Source: Ilumatobacteraceae bacterium
GTDB lineage: Bacteria; Actinomycetota; Acidimicrobiia; Acidimicrobiales; Ilumatobacteraceae
Assembly: GCA_021298435.1 (NCBI GenBank)
Contig: JAJTFJ010000004.1
Coordinates: 1-64,000, forward strand
Direction of reading: 5' to 3'
DNA length: 64,000 bases
The position numbers were made by a program, and so were the translations under genes. Numbering within the stretch: the first letter of the stretch is position 1; the number at the start of each line of letters is the position of its first letter. Of the stretch, positions 62,406 to 64,000 are shown one piece after another. A model generated the notes under the pieces. The model was given only the letters and a program-made list of their open reading frames with translations, was not told where the DNA came from and ran no database searches.

Positions 62406-62786
62406 ATGCCTCGTCACAATCTTCAATTGCGCAGAAAAAGATTCTCGTTTCTTGGCACATCGTGCCTCACAGTTGTCACTCTGATTTCTCTTTCCGCATG
62501 CCTAGAAGCGTCTCCCACCGATCCCTCACTGGACAACTCTCCCGCCATCGAAGCACCTGAGAGCACAATCGCCATGAGAGATCCATCGGTTCCCATCGTG
62601 AATCCAGGAAGTGGTCTCCCGAGTTCGGGCAATGACTTCGGCGGTACTGAGGAAGAAGTTGACTGCGATAACGCTGAAGACCTCTGTGACTCTGGCGCTT
62701 GGGCATGTGATGACATCGCCGACTATTGCGATATCGGCCCGGATGACGGTTCAGAGTTACCCGAAGATTGGGACTGGGACAGATGA
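62406..62786 (+). CDS. Acidic lipoprotein of unknown function
   Basis: 126 residues from ATG 62406 (MPRHNLQL), AGGAG about 11 bases upstream, TAGGGT at 62362-62367 as a likely -10. Basic N-terminus, hydrophobic stretch and lipobox LSAC near residue 33 predict a lipoprotein. The mature part is Pro/Ser-rich, then strongly acidic with four cysteines and ends in EDWDWDR. No family recognised. Overlaps the next gene as ATGA. Confidence 0.7.
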   Translation: MPRHNLQLRRKRFSFLGTSCLTVVTLISLSACLEASPTDPSLDNSPAIEAPESTIAMRDPSVPIVNPGSGLPSSGNDFGGTEEEVDCDNAEDLCDSGAWACDDIADYCDIGPDDGSELPEDWDWDR

Positions 62787-63199
62787 TTACGCCCGACGGG
62801 AACTCGAGTTCAACGACTATCCGAGATTGGTTTAACAACCTCTCTCGCCCCCAAGCAGGAATACTTGGTGGTGTTGCTGGCTATGTCATCGGACTTATTT
62901 CCGGACCAATCCTTCGTCTGCTTTTGTCGGTTGGAGTGATAGTTCTTTTTGGATTCCTCGGACGTCATCTAGAGAAGAAGTTTGAATCCCGCCTCGGATT
63001 TATTGGAGTAATTGCCGCGATTCTCGCGTGTACCTCTATGGGACCCTTCCAGAAGGTGCTTGGGAACATCATTGGTCCGATTATTTCAAACTCGTCAAGG
63101 TTCGCGTTTGCAATTCTGGGTGTCCATCTCATCTTTCAAGTACACGATTCCCTTAATGAATCAACTTCGAGTGCAGAGCAAGAGGAGGACAATTCATGA
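62783..63199 (+). CDS. Small membrane protein of unknown function
   Basis: 138 residues from ATG 62783, coupled to the lipoprotein gene. Glycine-rich first helix (AGILGGVAGYVIGLISGPIL), two further helices at about 47-61 and 70-86, another weak one near 100-118, then an acidic tail. No family recognised. Confidence 0.7.
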   Translation: MITPDGNSSSTTIRDWFNNLSRPQAGILGGVAGYVIGLISGPILRLLLSVGVIVLFGFLGRHLEKKFESRLGFIGVIAAILACTSMGPFQKVLGNIIGPIISNSSRFAFAILGVHLIFQVHDSLNESTSSAEQEEDNS

Positions 63200-63630
63200 G
63201 TGCTATTGAAGCAATGCGTAATCGAGTACACGTGATATTGGCCAAGCACTTTGGCGTACTGGGTGCCGACAAACATGGCGAGTTCAGAATTCAGAATGAA
63301 TCAGCCCATGTTTTCGTTTCAATTGATCATGGATTTGGATCACAAGGGTTAGTCATCAAAGTGAATTGCCCGATGGTGAGTCGTGTTCCACTATCACCAG
63401 AGCTATTTCGATGGATTTCTGTGGAAGGACGCGACTTTCCACTAGGTGGCGTTTATCTCGTTCCACATGCCAATGGCACCCACGGAGAAATTTGGTTTGG
63501 TCACAACTTTGTAGCCGACGACCTTGATGAGAAGGAATTGCTCGGGAGCCTCTACCCGATTCTCGTATTTGCAAATGACTTAGATGATCAACTTGTTCAT
63601 CGCTTCGGCGGCGAACTATTCACCAACTAG
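63196..63630 (+). CDS. Hypothetical protein, YbjN/type III chaperone-like fold possible
   Basis: 144 residues, soluble. The pattern of an N-terminal helix, a beta sheet (GLVIKVNCPMVSRVPLSPEL), GGVYLVPHANGTHGEIWFGHN and a C-terminal helix resembles the chaperone-like YbjN group, but the match is by eye only. Coupled to the membrane protein gene by ATGA. Confidence 0.65.
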   Translation: MSAIEAMRNRVHVILAKHFGVLGADKHGEFRIQNESAHVFVSIDHGFGSQGLVIKVNCPMVSRVPLSPELFRWISVEGRDFPLGGVYLVPHANGTHGEIWFGHNFVADDLDEKELLGSLYPILVFANDLDDQLVHRFGGELFTN

Positions 63631-63664
63631 AAGAAGAAAAGACACTCAGGACAGAGAGACACAT

Positions 63665-63865
63665 ATGGGAATCATTTTTCGTCGCACAATAAACCTTGGA
63701 TTCTTTCGAATCAACTTCAGCAAGAGCGGCATTGGTTGGGGGGTTTCACCCATTCCCGGCTTCATCTCTTGGACGCGCACTGTGCACAGAAAGAGATATT
63801 GGACGTTCCGCATTCCGGGTACGGGAATTTCCTATCGAACAAAAATGAAAGGCCGTAGCAAATAG
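63665..63865 (+). CDS. DUF4236-like small protein
   Basis: 66 residues from ATG 63665. FRRTINLGFFRINFSKSGIG and the C-terminal FRIPGTGISYRTK match the pattern of DUF4236 (short beta-rich domain, often with the SKSG and PGTG motifs). Function unknown. The start is favoured over an upstream codon inside the previous gene. Confidence 0.7.
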   Translation: MGIIFRRTINLGFFRINFSKSGIGWGVSPIPGFISWTRTVHRKRYWTFRIPGTGISYRTKMKGRSK

Positions 63866-63878
63866 GCCACCCCTATTT
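63860..63878. terminator. Weak bidirectional hairpin between convergent genes
   Basis: AAATAGG and CCTATTT form a 7-bp stem with a 5-nt loop. Each arm contains the TAG stop of one of the two converging genes. A/U-rich ends could serve termination both ways, but the stem is weak. Confidence 0.35.
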
Positions 63879-64000
63879 CACAGCGGAAAAAACCATCCAC
63901 AACAAAGCGAAGAAAATCAGAACATAGGCAAAAAGGTCTGATGTTGGAACTTTCAACGAAGAGATGCTCATCTCTTTATTGAGCTTCACAACCCGCTCAC
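63873..64000 (-). CDS. C-terminal end of a membrane protein (5' part outside window)
   Basis: A minus-strand frame open from the window edge to TAG at 63875-63873, 41 residues. It ends in a clear hydrophobic helix, LFAYVLIFFALLWMVFSAV, after a basic-polar stretch (VVKLNKEMS). Convergent to the DUF4236-like gene. Family cannot be told from this piece. Confidence 0.5.
   Translation of the reverse strand, partial: ERVVKLNKEMSISSLKVPTSDLFAYVLIFFALLWMVFSAVK

Overview
The window looks like chromosomal DNA of a free-living aerobic actinobacterium, most likely of the class Acidimicrobiia. This is an inference from gene content: mycothiol glycosyltransferase MshA, an OmpR-type GlnR with a degenerate receiver, an RsiG-like protein, actinobacterial split b6-type cytochrome b genes, moderate GC and very compact spacing. 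Many genes begin only 6-9 nt after a TAnnnT hexamer, which suggests extensive leaderless transcription.

Layout. (1) 1-8830, minus strand: nuoABCDHIJKLM, a complex I operon lacking nuoEFG and running off the left edge. (2) 8883-11514: a lone class I glutamine amidotransferase diverging from threonine ammonia-lyase, then a gamma-glutamyl peptidase-type amidotransferase. (3) 11515-31740, minus strand: one unbroken 20-kb respiratory run with two unknown membrane proteins, a diferredoxin, split cytochrome b, Tat-type Rieske protein, membrane diheme cytochrome c and a complete 14-gene nuoA-N set. A membrane monoheme cytochrome c diverges from it at 32123. (4) 32982-39569, minus strand: rex-hemACDBL plus an unknown secreted protein, that is, redox-sensed haem synthesis. 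(5) 39591-46760: a 7-TM protein, acyl-CoA synthetase, a probable 28-residue membrane peptide, SAM hydrolase, proC, ybjN-like, mshA, an XRE regulator, an RsiG-like c-di-GMP-binding anti-sigma candidate and a MoaD-like protein.

(6) 46821-52954 is the most striking region: a complete selenium cassette. selD diverges from selA-selB; tRNA-Sec (anticodon UCA) sits on the opposite strand, touching the selB stop codon. A thioredoxin-like fusion gene is followed by a UGSC-family selenoprotein whose in-frame TGA (52706-52708) is followed at once by a SECIS-like hairpin. A plain stop-to-stop reading cuts this gene into two pieces.

(7) 52980-59753: phosphoglycerate-mutase-like phosphatase, MFS transporter, NAD synthetase, then a nitrogen-assimilation block of type II glutamine synthetase, an alpha-type type I glutamine synthetase and GlnR. 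(8) 59753-60943: a 1.2-kb insert with a secreted nuclease-like and an Excalibur/PASTA protein, bounded by a 52-bp near-perfect duplication of the glnR 3' end. (9) 60947-64000: CAP-domain protein, MarC-type membrane protein, and a coupled group of small envelope or hypothetical genes ending in a DUF4236-like protein and a partial membrane protein.

Taken together the genes describe NADH- and possibly ferredoxin-fed electron transport into menaquinol and a b6f-like bc complex, haem supply under Rex, mycothiol-based redox balance, selenium use for an enigmatic redox protein, and GlnR-type nitrogen control. No rRNA operon, CRISPR array, transposase or integrase was seen.
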